64,000 bases of DNA, taken from NCBI GenBank assembly GCA_963971425.1, contig OZ020520.1, positions 11,469,807-11,533,806 on the forward strand, given 5' to 3'. Below, piece after piece: positions 31,087 to 43,534 of the stretch. Position 1 is the first letter of the stretch; each line of letters starts with the position of its first letter. Below the pieces are notes generated by a model. That model had not been told where the DNA came from, did not search any database, and was given only the letters and a program-made list of their open reading frames with translations. The DNA is from Bryoerythrophyllum caledonicum. Taxonomy: Eukaryota > Streptophyta > Bryopsida > Pottiales > Pottiaceae. Made by a program: the position numbers and the translations under genes.

Positions 31087-31453
31087 CTGTAGATGAACCT
31101 CTAGTTCGGCATTTATTAATTAGAAAAATGCTTGCCGAATTAAGTGGGAAAATATTTAATGAAATTGCCGAAACTAAAGAAACTCTTTATTTACAGATTT
31201 TGTCACAATGGAAGACATCGAAGGGGAGTGGGGCTTGAAAAAGCCTCCTTTCAAGGTTGCACATGTATGGAGGCTTTGATTTAGAACCCCAAGGTCTTGG
31301 GTTTAAGCCCCACGGTCGTCAAATGTGCTAAATACAATAATATGTCATTTCTTGCCAAAAATTAATTTATTTTTATTTTGGATGCCGAATGGCCTTTTCT
31401 CACTTTAATTAATTATTTGGCACGGAGGTGCCAAACTAGAGGTTCACCTACGG
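31087..31453. mobile_element. MITE-1 copy b
   Basis: Same ends as 7,846-8,213 (CTGTAGATGAACCTCTAG at the left, its near-complement at the right), flanked by TA on both sides, same length class (~370 bp) and the same inner landmarks (CCCCAAGGTCTTGGG, CTTGCCAAAAATTA). No transposase. Confidence 0.8.
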
Positions 31454-33539
31454 TAGTGTTAACTGGCTGCAACACCGCTCAAGCGCAACTACACTTCCAT
31501 AGATTTAGGCACAGAAATAGATCAAATTACAACAGATAGTGGTAGATAATCACCAACAACGTTCTTGGAACATATTCACCAAGGAAGGAGTGCATTTGTG
31601 GCAACATAGCACCATTGGAGCCGGGGAGAACCAACCGCAGCGTAGAAGCACGAAAGAATGAACACACTGGCAATGCATCAGATCTGACCCGTACGCTATC
31701 AAAGGCACCTCCCGGAGACCCAACAACACCATTGGATCTAAACAAGCCCATGCTTAACCCAATCATCTCCTTCCTTTCTATCTTATGCATTAGATCTTTT
31801 TTACTACAACTTATTACCATATACATGTTGCTCGTGAATAATACCTTAGCACAAAACTACACCACTTCCACTAGGCTAGGTAGCACAACACATAGACTTA
31901 ATCAGCACCCCAATAGAAATAGATTGTGCACTCGCATACTAATCCATACCTCTAGCCACAAAATAGTGGTCTATAAGTATTGTACGCGGAAGCACTGCCC
32001 TTGTCGAACGAGAAAACACTACCTAGATACTTTTCTGTTGCACGCGGAAGCCCTACCATCAAAGTGCGCCACTCTCTTATACAAATCAAGTTGCCTCGGA
32101 GCCCACTCCAGCACAACGCCCTCTTTACAAAAAATCCAAGCATATACACAACATCAACAACAGACATGATGACCCGGGCCTGAAAACAAGACAAGAAAGA
32201 AGAAACGTCCAAGACTCGAAATCGCCCACTAGCAAACGCAACCTGCAATATCAACTTGCAAACGTGCCACATTGACACATCAAGATCAACTGTGCAACAT
32301 AACAACTATCAACTCTAGTAGCATCCAATATCCTAAGATTGGCTCTCAGCAAAAAGGCGGTGATAAAGAAGATCGACAGCAATCGGACGAAGGTGATTAT
32401 AACCTAGAAGAGCCACATCCATAATCACAACACCAACTCAGGGCATGCAAATGTACACAAAGACAACCCAACCCGCATCTAACAACCCAAGATTGGAAAA
32501 GCAAAGGCCTCTTTGCAATACCAAACCAACGTCGGCAAGGTCGTGAGGAGCTCCTGAGTGTATCTATTCCACAACGCCACAAACAAGACAACCTCTCCAA
32601 CTTGAAGATCGACTCCAACATGGGCGCTACCTCGACTCCCACGTGTGTGCTACCCCGACCCTCACCGCGCACTATCTCAACTCCTATCTGATCAAACTCC
32701 AACCTCCGAGCCAGCCTCAACACCTGACCCCCACCTCTAGACTCCCAACTCAATCCTCACCACTAGACTCACAACCGCAAGAGTCCGCCGACGTCCCCAA
32801 CCTCATACCTCCAACCTCCTACATAAGACTCTAGGCACCTACATAAGACCACGGCTCCATACTGCCAACTCCAGAGCCCCATATCAAAGAAGACCAAATG
32901 AGAGCTCAAATGGCAAGTGTGTTTAGAGCTTTGACCTTTATGAGGGCGGAATAGCTGCCCCAATGAGCGCCCTTGAAAACTTACACCGAACAAAGACATG
33001 AAAAGAGAAGAGTTACAAGAGCCTTGTGGAGGGCATCAGGAGTGAGTGAAGCTCATCACCGCTGCCACCCATTGTGAAGTAGGGACAACGTTTGACAAAC
33101 CAACCTAGAGACACTCCGTCCAAAGCCAAGTTTAACGATAGCGAGCTCAACAGCAGCCAATTCAAGCCAAGATACAACACAACCAAGATCAAAGAGGGCT
33201 CGCATCAATCCATTACCTCAATTGCAATTTGATCCCTTGTGACACCAACAATGACCTCCCGCCAACAACCTGTTGCCCCAACCGCCCCCACACTCTAGCA
33301 CATGTAAGTTCCCTTAATCCCCTTCTATCCTTTGTAATTTCTAAATTTTGTGTTCTCAATTGTGGTGTCTCTACTCCGAGCTCACTTAAAATACAAAACC
33401 AGAATCTCACTAAAACACATTAAAATCACATTGGCCTCAAAACTAATTCCAAACTCACTTTGCTTATTAGAAATACACATGTGCAAGTTACTATGTGGTG
33501 GAGGGTGCTTTGATGGATACAAAAAGTGTGAGAAATGGC
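31454..33539. other. Unassigned C-rich segment
   Basis: Frames of 60-180 codons occur on both strands and overlap. None shows a motif I can name. Possibly an old retroelement LTR or leader. I see nothing firm. Confidence 0.4.
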
Positions 33540-34709
33540 CTCACCTACGTGGACTGCATGGACATCTAATCTCCCACTGAGAGTCTCAAGATGCTACAAT
33601 GAGAACAAGCAGAGGAGTATCTCAAAGACCCAACCTCTAAAAAGAAACATAAACTTATCATAGTGGAGATCACTGACAAAGAAGATAAGACTTCATTCAC
33701 AAACCCAACAAACAGCGGGTTCATATTCTAGTTGGAATTCCATGTGATGGAGGAGTTAGCAGTGGAAGAAGGGCTTGAAGAGCTCTTTGGTGGTGAAACC
33801 ATTGAAGACATGGTCACCATGGGATTCAAGAAAAATGAGGCATAGGAAGTTCGGAAGGCAAGGGCCTTCTTGCACATACCACAACTTCTTTATGTAAGCT
33901 CCAGAAGAGGAGGTGGTCTAGAGGGACAACATAACAATATCATCGACGTACTAGCCGACATCCCCGTCGTTGAACATTCAAGTTTGGCCCTTGATTTCTA
34001 AATTGCCATCCACTTTGAAATTCCTGCTTTTCCAATGTTGCATAATGATGAAAGGGTGTTGGTTGTTAATCGACTAAAAGCTATGGACATTGCTCTTGAT
34101 AAGAAGCTCATCGAACCTATATGAATCCAATGTTTAAGTGTCAAACAAGGAGGAGGGCAAAATGGTGCATGGTCCGAAATAGTCAAGTTGCATTTATCAA
34201 AGCCTAAGATTGATGGCCTATTGCTTCTTAAGGGACTTAGGCCTTTTGCTTCTTAAGGGACTTAGGCCTTTTGCTCCATAAGGGACTCAGGCCTTTTGCT
34301 CCATAAGGGACTCAGGCCTTTTATTTGCAAGTTAGATGAAGTTGATATTGTTGGCAAGGTATGTAAAGCCTACCATATTATTGCACGTAATACTAACCTC
34401 CTAGTGAAGATTGTTAGCCCCTCCCTTGTAGGTATACATGCTAACAACGTCTTCAGAGAGATACTTGAGTCTAGTTTCAAGCGTAGACAAGATTTCGGGA
34501 TGACCAGTGTGCAAAAAGGAAAGGAGGAGGGACTTGCCTTCATCATGTCCACCACCCCGCAACAAGCAAAGAAGATCCAAGACCTTCAAGTGACCACACA
34601 CCAACAAATCATACAATCAAAGAAGGTCTTTCATGGAGCACGCATGACAAAGGATATGAAGGCCCCGAAGGATGTCTTAACCCTTATCCTTTCTCAACTT
34701 CCCATCTAG
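33540..34709 (+). pseudogene. Broken coding region of unknown function, part 1
   Basis: One plus-strand frame reads through with about six stops: EEYLKDPTSKKKHKLIIVEI, then EELAVEEGLEELFGGETIED, VTMGFKKNEA, NIIDVLADIPVVEHSS, ALDKKLIEPI, KLDEVDIVGKVCKAYHII, FREILESSFKRRQDFG and KDMKAPKDVLTLILSQLPI. The even, charged composition and conserved frame point to former coding sequence. A 25-bp minisatellite (four units, about 34,220-34,322) sits inside; three extra units add 75 bases and so keep the frame. No domain recognised. A gag-like role is possible but only a guess. Confidence 0.5.
34220..34322 (+). repeat. 25-bp minisatellite, four units
   Basis: Units of GCTTCTTAAGGGACTTAGG + CCTTTT type. 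The first two and the last two are each near-identical pairs. Confidence 0.9.
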
Positions 34710-35251
34710 ATGAGTGTTAGTGATACCACTAGTGCAATCCACAAGGTGTTAGGTGAATTAAGTGTTAGTTCTATCTGGTACCATAAGACAATGGGGTTTG
34801 TTACAAAGGAAGCGCCAATGTGCAATGTGCAAACCCCATTGTCTATAGAGCCTTTGTAGGAAAGACTATTCCTATAGGTGGACACTTTGTGGAATTTTCT
34901 CCATATAGGAGGAGCATTGATGCAATTGTGCCCTCCACTCAAGACCAACTTATAGAATTTGGCTTTGGTGACGTCAACAAGGCCATTATCAAGATGGCGG
35001 AGACCTTCAAGCTCCAAGTACTCTCTCAAGCCATCACCAAGAAAGAACTAGTGGAGGCCTTTGAAGAAAACAACAATATTTTGAGGCAAGAAGCTAGTGC
35101 ATGTGCAGTTGAGAAGGCCAAGGAGCTCCAAGAGCTAAAAGATAAAATGATGGAGATTCACAATTGTCTTGGAGTCACTTTTGCAATGATGCAAAAGATC
35201 ATCGGGTCCAAACCACCTCCCATGCTTGAAGAATGCCCGTTTAAAATGTAA
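34710..35251 (+). pseudogene. Broken coding region of unknown function, part 2 (coiled-coil C-terminus)
   Basis: Continues from part 1 after a stop and a frame change. Open from ATG 34,820 to the stop at 35,249 with IPIGGHFVEFSPYRRSIDAI and FGFGDVNKAIIKMAETFK, then a Glu/Lys/Leu heptad-like stretch (KKELVEAFEENNNILRQ, EKAKELQELKDKMMEI). The FVEFSPYRR wording is faintly like the N-terminal domain of some plant LINE ORF1 proteins. I do not claim homology. Probably one gene with 33,540-34,709. Confidence 0.45.
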
Positions 35252-36100
35252 AGTCAAACAACCGCAAGGTAAAACACGGCATATACTATCCTTGTTGTTT
35301 AAAGTACGTCTATAGAAGAGTATACCCAGAGAGTACAGATCTACTATACAAATTTCTACACATAATCAATATTTTACATATCTACTAGATATATCTCTTA
35401 AGTATAAATATAAATATTCATACATACACATATGATGGAATACCAATACATATACATATACCAATGCATATACCAACGTAAATACCAATGTAAATATCAC
35501 CACAAATGCCAGTACATATGTTGTCACCAATATCACTATAAATTCATCAAAAAATACACAATAAACTACAAAAATACATACATTAAACAAAAATACCAAC
35601 TTTAAGCATAAATACAAATACACAAATTAATGCAAGGATAAATCCAAATCCAAGCATAAAAAAAAATATTAAAATAAATACGATCACTTACTTAATTACC
35701 CCCATAATCACGCAAAAAATACAAGTACACACATTGATATTGTTACATATACATCTAATAATATAAACATCTTCTTAATTGCAAGACAACCCACAAATTT
35801 TCAAATAAAAATCGACAGAACTACACTTGTAAGCTCCAACAAAATTCCAAACAAATTGTCTGTCAAAACTAAAAAATTAATTAAAAATTTGACTACAACT
35901 TCAAAATATCCAACATCTGAAACCAATACTGCAACATAAAATTATCTAACACACACTACACACTACAAACAATAATAAGAAAAATAATACAAATAAACAT
36001 ACAAAGTCCACAACTCAAAGCATCCTATGAAAATTATTATTACCATCCTTCCTCCTCACAAGTACTACGGCACCTCAAATCATAACCAAAACTACGCCTA
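35252..36100. other. AT-rich spacer with degenerate ATACCAAT-type repeats
   Basis: At 35.40-35.55 kb words such as ATACCAATACATATACAT recur irregularly. No gene seen. Confidence 0.5.
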
Positions 36101-36105
36101 CACAT

Positions 36106-37535
36106 ATGGACTACATATCACAAGAAATTAAAACAACAAAACAAAACTATCAAGTTGATAATACAAATAATTACAACAATACAAACAAAATAAAAAACAT
36201 AATATCCATTACTCGAACTACATATTGTAAGCCATTTATGCCACTAAAAATCCCCTTACACAAGTACACAAATATGAACACACAAAATGTATCCACAAGG
36301 ATTCTACAAATCCAAAACATACAAAACTCATTATTCAAAACTAAAAGAAAAACACAAATACAACGTAAAAATAATAAACAATATAATAATAAAATTACGA
36401 AAATTTCATTTGCTACAAAAAAAACTAACAATTGATTACTACTACTAATATGAGGAAACATTGAAATAAACTCTAGGTCTATATCTATTATATTAAAAAT
36501 GCACCCCTCAACACATAAAAAAATAGAGAATGCTACAATGTATTCTATTCCAAACACCAATAGTATCAATAAACAACTAAAAAACAAAATAACAAATGTA
36601 TTAGCCACACAAAAAAAATTCCATTGCACACTTCTACTAATCCTTGGTGGAGATATAGAAATAAACTTGGCCCCATGCCAAACATAGTAAAAACACACCT
36701 CGCAAACCACAAAAAAGAGCAAAAATGTACTTTATCCCAAGTACTATAAAGCTCCACCTCAAATATCAACACATCTCTAACACATTTGCGCCCCTCTTAA
36801 AAACACTCACACACTACACAACGCTTGCAACAACTCATACTCGCATATTGCCCATTACATTCAGCACAATAATACACCCCCCCATGACACATACTATATG
36901 CCTTAATAATCACTATTCACCTACTCTAGAAGAATGTAACCACCTCTTATTACCACAGTACTCCGGTATAACACCATGGACTAACATTCTTCTGAACAAA
37001 CTAACGGCCCTCCATATTCCACCGGCACATTAACACATATCACCTATTTACAAAATTCATTGAAGAGAACCAAGACATTATACACCACAAAGATTCAATA
37101 CATGAAAATTTATACGACTTCATCTATAACCAAAATCCACCTCCAACACAAAACCTAATACAACAACACTTCCCATTTCTTCCCGATGAACTAATCAAAG
37201 AAACTTCAAGGTGCTTTGATACTACAACCAAATACACACCCGCCTTGACCACTTCCATACATCCTCCCTTGAAATTAGAACACAAACACATTAAACAACG
37301 ATGACACATGTATTCCTACATGGAATGCCCTATCCCTCAACATTGCCCTTCCATGCATTCAGAACCTTGCCACATACAAATATACCTCCAACCATAATGT
37401 GCATCCTAGAAATCAAACTTACAGCCACAAAGTCTACAAAATACATACAACGAATTTTTCCCAACTATAAACTTATTTTTCACAATATCCATATATTCAC
37501 CAGTTGTATACAACAATGCCGTCCATACACGTCGT
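36106..37535 (+). pseudogene. LINE 5' fragment: ORF start with 2A-like motif and AP-endonuclease beginning
   Basis: AC-rich plus-strand coding remnants. 36,499-36,687 ends with LLLILGGDIEINLAP, similar to the N-terminal GDxExNPGP (2A-like) motifs found in several non-LTR retrotransposons. 36,725-37,033 continues YFIPSTIKLHLKYQH, then LEECNHLLLPQYSG. 37,301-37,537 has PPTIMCILEIKLTATKSTKY, which fits the LQETKL-type motif of an apurinic-like endonuclease domain. It stops at about 37,535, where gypsy copy D2 begins. RT and C-terminal parts of what is probably the same LINE copy lie at 48,245-45,016 (minus) and 59,393-60,708 (plus). Confidence 0.6.
36634..36675 (+). other. 2A-like peptide motif in LINE 5' ORF
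   Basis: Codes LLILGGDIEINLAP. The canonical ribosome-skipping core is D(V/I)ExNPGP; here NPGP has become NLAP, so skipping activity should be lost in this copy. Confidence 0.55.
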
Positions 37536-37539
37536 GATG

Positions 37540-38515
37540 GTGACGCAAACAGCGGTGAATGGCAAAAAATGGCCACAAATCCAAACAATAGTGTTGAATT
37601 CAATGGCTTGAGCCTTGATCCAACAAATAACAACGTTAGCCCCTAGAGGAATGTGCTGCGGCGGTGGTGCCTGTCAAAAAGCCCATTGCCCGCTGCCTTT
37701 CATTGGCAGAAGGCTCCTCGTAAGTTTGGGAAGTAGATTTCCAAACCATACCCAGACAGCGTGTCCTAAAGACAAAGGATCCCGGGTAGCACATCAACAT
37801 GGAAAATGCCCCTCGAGAAAAAATCAACACGGTTCACCACTGCCAATGGTGGCTCATCATCCTTAGTAACCTCCGTCGAAATACAAAGGTCGTCCAAGAT
37901 GTCATTGACCTCACGGCTCTCGGGCCATTGCACTTGAGCAAGTATAGAAGTGAGCGTTGTCAATAATGCCATGTTGGTCTAAATCCAACGTGGCTGATGG
38001 TTGTAAGATCCCAACGCCGCAGCATCTACAAACGTGGAGGGACCAAGAAGGTGATGGATGTCTGCCCCATCCTCACGCACCTCTGTGTATCCCTTAATGG
38101 GAGTACATTCTCAAAAATGTACCTTGGTGGCGTCGATTGGTGGGTAATCCACCACTAGATAAGCTTGAGCAAATCCGCAAAGAGACCTAACCGTGGATCA
38201 TCCAAGCCAAGTCCACTCCCCGCCCGTGAATGGTCTTGGCAAGGCCATCCGGCAATTACCAAGTCCACGTGACCTAACCGGCGCAGATCATCTTCACTGA
38301 TTAACGTCACATCACGTGGCAACTTCTCAAAACATCCCTAGATAGCAGAAGACGGTAACTGCTTCGAATACAACGCTCGAAGACGCTGAATGTGATGTGA
38401 GTGGCACGGTTGGCTGCAAAGCCACTATCCACGTGGATGTACCTGCGTCCCTTGAGCCCGGCTTCCAACATAGCCGCAAGCCCTGTACCGATATCAGTAA
38501 ATACCTCCACATGGA
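37540..38515 (-). pseudogene. Element D2 DNMT3-like cytosine-5 methyltransferase (frameshifted, all motifs traceable)
   Basis: Gives parts missing from D1. Motif I reads DIGTGLAAMLEAGLKGRRYI (38,510-38,455), followed by HVDSGFAANRA. Motif IV is VDLVIAGWPCQDHSRA (about 38,262-38,215) with the catalytic Cys kept. Motif VI is RYIFENVL (about 38,125-38,100). Motif VIII is badly decayed near 38.0 kb. After it come VNDILDDLC, DDEPPLAVVNRV and, at about 37,715-37,660, EPSANERQRAMGFLTGTT, which matches the RERxxGF wording of motif IX; a decayed LLDQ...W segment may be motif X. The order I-IV-VI-VIII-IX with a short recognition region fits DNMT3/DRM-type enzymes. Many stops: inactive. Confidence 0.85.
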
Positions 38516-39448
38516 TAATACCATCATCCGGTGGTCGACACTAAAAAGTGCGAGCCAACAACGGAGTGGGAGAACTCAGTGAGAGATGTGGAGCATCTAG
38601 AGCATCCACAAGCTCTCAACTGCAACGAGTAAGCTCCAACTGAGTCCCTCATGGAGGAAGTGGATCCTAGCAATGACGTGCAGAGATCTCCAGTATCAGT
38701 GCTCCTGTGATTCCGTTGCCCCCGGCATAAAAGCACATGTCTCCTCCAAAAGCGTAGAACCACATGTCAGATCGGATGCCTCTCATACTCTAGATCCAAT
38801 GCCTTACTCTCCGTCATCGTTTACCAAACGTACCACCTTGAAACGCACACTACGTCGCTTACATGCAATGGTCAGACAAATAAGCCACCCAGAGATCAAG
38901 GACTAATCTCCGAAGGACTGCTCCATAGGTGTGGAAGTGGCATTGGCCTCAAACGCGGAAATAGCCTCCGCTGCCAACTTGGCCCACATTGCCACCAAAT
39001 CTTCGTCAGTGGGTGGAGCTGTCACTACCTGTGACACCTCCAATGATGGCATGGGCATCTTAACCTCCAACATACTACTCTCCAAGTGGAATACACCGAA
39101 TGGTTGAAAATCCGGAGTTTGGAAGTCCACACCGGCAAAGACTGGCAACTGCAATACCTTATACGCCAAGGTGTGTGCGGCATTTCCACGACTAGAAGAA
39201 ACCGCTGGACCGGAATCGGAGTGGGAGCGGCAGTAGAAGTAGCCGCATCCGCGATGCTAAACAAGAGAGGTTGCCGCGGCTTACCAATGTGGTCTGGCAA
39301 ACCCGCCTGGCGTGGACGGCCACTGGTAACCGGCACAAAAGGGTGAAGATGCCACTGCCTATGCAGTTGTTTGAGCATGAGCGGCAACCGCTACTACCAC
39401 CTCCCCTAAAACGCCATACAAGTAGCAATCTAGGGCTGAAGATGAAAT
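38516..39448 (-). pseudogene. Element D2 gag-methyltransferase interval
   Basis: Minus-strand stretch 39,169-38,903 is open (YKVLQLPVFAGVDFQTPDFQ, MPSLEVSQVV, DEDLVAMWAKLAAEAISAFE) and looks like former polyprotein. The expected protease should be here, but I could not find a convincing DTGA motif. Confidence 0.5.
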
Positions 39449-40460
39449 CTAACCCCTCACCGGAGGCCATGTCTCTGCCACTTGCCTCAACAAAGCCATC
39501 GTGCTCATCTGTTTCTTAAGCTCTGCCAATTTGGCCTGAAGAGTCTTCACTACATCCGATCCAGGAGTTGAAAACCCTCGATGCTTCTCCGAGTGAAGAG
39601 AAAAGCAGTTCTCATCATTGTTGTCAATCTTGCCACAATGAGAACATGTCACGGTCTTCTTCCCATTGCCTCCAACCTTCTCTGCAAGGTTGGTTGTCTC
39701 GGTCTTGGGCTTGGCCTTCACTGTACTTGCCTCCTTCTTGAAGCAATTATCGTCACCTTTGGTATCACCCGCCTCCCCACAAGACCAACAATGCACAACC
39801 TTGTTAGGTTGTACTTCCACCAAACTACCAGTAGCTATAGTAAGCTTCTTAGGCTTGAGAGTCTCCAATAGAGACTTGACAAAATCCGCGGCCCTTCTCA
39901 CGGCCAACGCTCAATCAAATGCTTCCACATCAGCAAACGTCTGTACTAAAGTGACATTTCTGTGATACCAAAAAAGAAGATGCGGGCTAATCAGCTCCAC
40001 CATCCACTTATCTAGCTTGGAGATAAAGATCTTCATCAGGTAGCGCTCCGTAGATACATCACCAACCTTCGCTGACAACCACTCTAACTGGGTGTACATA
40101 GTCCATGGGATATCTTCCTTCTTCTCGCCGAAATCTTACATGCGCTACATCTGATCACGCCTGAACTCTCCATGCTCCAATTGCGCCATGACCTGCACTA
40201 GAGGGTTGAAGACTGGCAGATTGCCAACCGTCACCTATGCTGCACGAGTGGTTACGGCCAAATAGGACATAGCCCCCATGCTAGCCCGTTCTCCCACAAT
40301 GGCAACACCTTTGTCCCTAGAGTCCTCACCGAGGAAACTCTCTTCCATTTTGGGCTCCTCGGTGGAAGTCTAGAATTAAGCAACGACACTCTCCTTGAGC
40401 GTAGTCACCAACTCCACACGCTGGCTCCAATACACCTCAACAAGGCGTAACTTTGCCTCG
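39449..40460 (-). pseudogene. Element D2 gag
   Basis: Minus-strand: DEAKLRLVEVYWSQRVELV, then MYTQLEWLSAKVGDVSTER and FISKLDKWMVELISPHLL (gag-core-like helices), then AADFVKSLLETLKPKKL and two degenerate zinc-knuckle-like Cys clusters: CWSCGEAGDTKGDDNC and CSHCGKIDNNDENC. A C-terminal helix (TLQAKLAELKKQMSTMALL) follows. The knuckle His residues are lost or replaced, so RNA binding would be impaired. 39,907-39,449 is open for 152 codons. D1 lacks this whole region. Confidence 0.75.
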
Positions 40461-41929
40461 TCTGCGTGGTCCACCTTCCGTATGTCCGAATGACCTCCAG
40501 CTCTAAATGTTGGGGCAAGAGCTCAAACGCATATGAGTCGTTAAAGGATGGCGTCGGCTGGCGCTTCTCTTTCATCCACGACTGGAATCGCAGTTGCCAA
40601 TTGGACAGGGAAATGCCCCCACTTCGTCTTGAGAATCAATAGCGCACGACATGACGGAGATTGTCCTCCATGTCGTCAAACGTGCCAGCATCCTAGACCC
40701 AAAGCCTACGATCGGTATACAACGCCGAAACAGGCTCAAAAGCCTCGTAGGTATTTAACTCTGGCCCAAAGTCTGTGGTGGAAGCACTCTCCGGGAGGGG
40801 GAGCGGTATTACCGACTCCGGGTACTCACCTTAAATAAAAACCACCTCACAGTCTATCTATGGATATTATCTAATGGGTAAGGCTATGAACAAGCAACCT
40901 GCACCTACAAAACCACAAAACTTTGTCGTTCATCCGTCATCACCTCTGGTTGACACAAATTCCACCATAACCTCACACATAAAAAGGTTGTGTCGGCCAT
41001 AAATCCGACTTCTTCCCTATGGTACCCTATCACAATCTAGAACAACAAGAAATGGGGCCATTGGAAAACACCGGCAACAAGCCCGCAACCGGAGGAGGTA
41101 GTACACAAGAATTCAAAAATCAAAATCGGATCTTCTCCCCGAACAACATAAAAGCGGTAAATGAAAATGACCAGAGTCACTGGCACATGTATTTAGTGGC
41201 CAATCAGTAGTCGCAAAACTTGCAACAACACAAGAAAAACACTCAAAGTTGTCCTTCCTGAAATCTAAAACAAAGGAGGTAACAAGCAAATGCGGTTGCA
41301 GTGTTTACAAAGACATGTCTCCCCAATGAAAATCACACATTGGGTGACATATGCGCTCAACACCAATCCAATACCAAAATTGGATTAATAGTACTATTTC
41401 CTAAATATAGGCGCAAATTTCACTCAAAACCAAGTTGAATTGCCCTAGTTACATACCTCCAAAGCTTAGACACTAATTTATTTATTTTTTACCAACCCAC
41501 AAAAATGTAGTTTTGGAAAAAAAATTCTACTAAATTTTTTCTTTTCCTCAAGGTAGATACCCTTATGAGAGCTCAAATCCGAAATTGGAATTAAAAAAAA
41601 TGAATAGTTTGTGAGATATTAACTCACAGTTAATGAATTCTGCCCAAATTATAGTTTCATCCATGGTGGATGAAAATTTCCCATAGCAGATGAATACACA
41701 AAAAATGGATGAAAATTGACCGCTGATGAAAAATCGCAGATTCAGGTCTAGTAGCTGTTTTTCTTCTTCCAATTCTTGCGCCGCTCACATCTTGGTCAAA
41801 AATTGTCCGATTTAGGCTCCGTTTGTTGCGTTGGCTCCATCTTGACGCGCTCTACAACATCAATCTAAACACTCAAATTTTTTCTAAACTCATCCAAGCT
41901 CAAATTCTAAAACCAAAGAGAAGAATGTA
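40461..41929 (-). other. Element D2 leader and gag N-terminal region, decayed
   Basis: Some gag-like fragments at 40.85-40.5 kb. 41.0-41.93 kb is AT-rich and non-coding by eye, as expected for the leader downstream of the LTR. Confidence 0.45.
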
Positions 41930-42046
41930 GAAGGGTGTTTGTCAAGTGAATAACTAGTGAACCACACAGTTAAGCATCTCGCACTCCACAGAGGGAGAAT
42001 CAACCAGTGCAAGTAGTATAAGTTACTAATGTCCGGAGTCGTTACT
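41930..42046 (-). repeat. Element D2 5' LTR, 3' part
   Basis: On the minus strand AGTAACGACTCCGG, then TTGCACTGGTTGATTCTCCC and TCACTTGACAAACACCC, matching the last ~100 bases of the D1 LTR and the bases after it. It ends where the CACTA-type terminus begins. Confidence 0.7.
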
Positions 42047-43534
42047 AGTATCAAGTAGTATAAGTTACCGCTATAAAAAACCATGTTTTTGGTTGCGTCA
42101 AGGTTGTTACCTCTCGTGTTTTCTATGCCGTCACGTGTTAGTAAGAAAATCCCGAAGTACCTCGAATTTATGTTGACATCGAAAAAAACGTGTCCATGTT
42201 AAAGACAGAACGTGCTGATGTCATCGTAGACAGACACGTTTTTGGTGACGTCAACATAAACATGGTCACGTCAGAGTGCAACGTCACAGAAAACACAAGA
42301 TGTCCACGTCAGCCACTGCATTTATTTTCACTGTAGGATGACTGCAGCCCGCTGCCCAAAAGCAAAAAATGGACCAGTTCGACAACTCCTCCACATAGAT
42401 AGGAGAAATGACTTTAGGTGGAAATTTTGGTCTTTCACTACATTGAATGAATTATTTAATGGACTTTTAGAAACACATGACTTTAAAAAGATAGTAATGA
42501 CTCAACTTAGATGCACATGTTATATGTTTTTGTATATATAATACTTTGGAATTGATCACGTCTGGGATTATTTCCTTGTTAATTTAAATAGCATCACACT
42601 ACATGCTAGTTAATATAGCAATTCCATTAATTCATTGTTTAAATGAATTGTCATATTGCCAAAGGTTTCAGTGCTTGTTTAAAACATGCAAGAGTGGGGG
42701 GAAAAAAAATGGTATTGCCTTTGGGAGTTAACAGACACGGAAGAGTGGTTAATCAAGATTAGAGCTGCAGGAGGACAAGGGATATTATTGAGGGTTTCAA
42801 AAATAACAATGAGAAAAATATGGGGAATGTGGGAATGCGCCGGTTTTTTTCTATTTTCAAAATTGTAAAAATGAATGGAAAAAAATATGAAATTGGGTGA
42901 GAGTTGGTATAGTTGCAACAAAGTATAATTTTCCATATAGAAAACATGGGTAATGCAACAAGGTGCTCGTTCCGTGTTTTAAAACAATGATACAGTGATA
43001 AAAGGCAACGGGGAAACTTATGGAGGATCTCATTGAATGTTCTAGAACTAACATTTATGTGCAGGCAAGAATGCTACGCCTATAAGATAAAAGGGGCCCA
43101 CACATTTGGTAAAAATGGCTTCCCTATATCGCAAACTGTGAGATAATCAATTATATACAAAATGTTCACTTACATCTTAAAGACATGTCAACTACAATTT
43201 CGGTTACAAATGCCATCATTCATCCATGCTCATCACCTTGTACGTCTCCAAACATGTATATATAAATGTCCCTCCATACATACAAGGTAGTGTCAAAAAT
43301 GACGTGGCCGAAGACATTGGTGTCCACATTCGTGCCACCGCTATCCTTAATCAAAATTGCTCTACCCCGAACGCCGTGCATAAGCCTATTGTGTTGGGTC
43401 TGCTTGCTGTTGCATAGAAGCCTTTGTTGCAGGTGGGATGTACACCACACCATTTGCGGACGCCGCTCTCACCGGCTTTGTGACCAACATTTGCGGTTGC
43501 AGACCAGCAAAGTCATTGTCGTTTCCTACTTCAG

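Larger units (their letters stand above)
37536..42046 (-). mobile_element. Element D2: second methyltransferase gypsy copy, 5' half
   Basis: On the minus strand: 3' part of a 5' LTR (42,046-41,930), leader, gag (about 40,460-39,449), an unassigned stretch, and DNMT3-like methyltransferase (38,515-37,540). It is truncated at about 37,535, just before where RT would start, next to the LINE 5' fragment. The methyltransferase region is collinear with D1. The 5' part of its LTR is now at 48,812-49,091 in opposite orientation because of the CACTA insertion and the later inversion. Confidence 0.8.

Noticed and set aside
31615..32169. 184-codon plus-strand ORF
   Set aside because: Thr/Ser/His-rich, overlaps open minus-strand frames, and shows no motif. 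Kept only as unassigned region.
36171..36722. 183-codon minus-strand ORF (Phe/Ile/Val-rich, membrane-like)
   Set aside because: It is the antisense of AC-rich LINE coding sequence. Hydrophobic composition follows from GT-rich complement.
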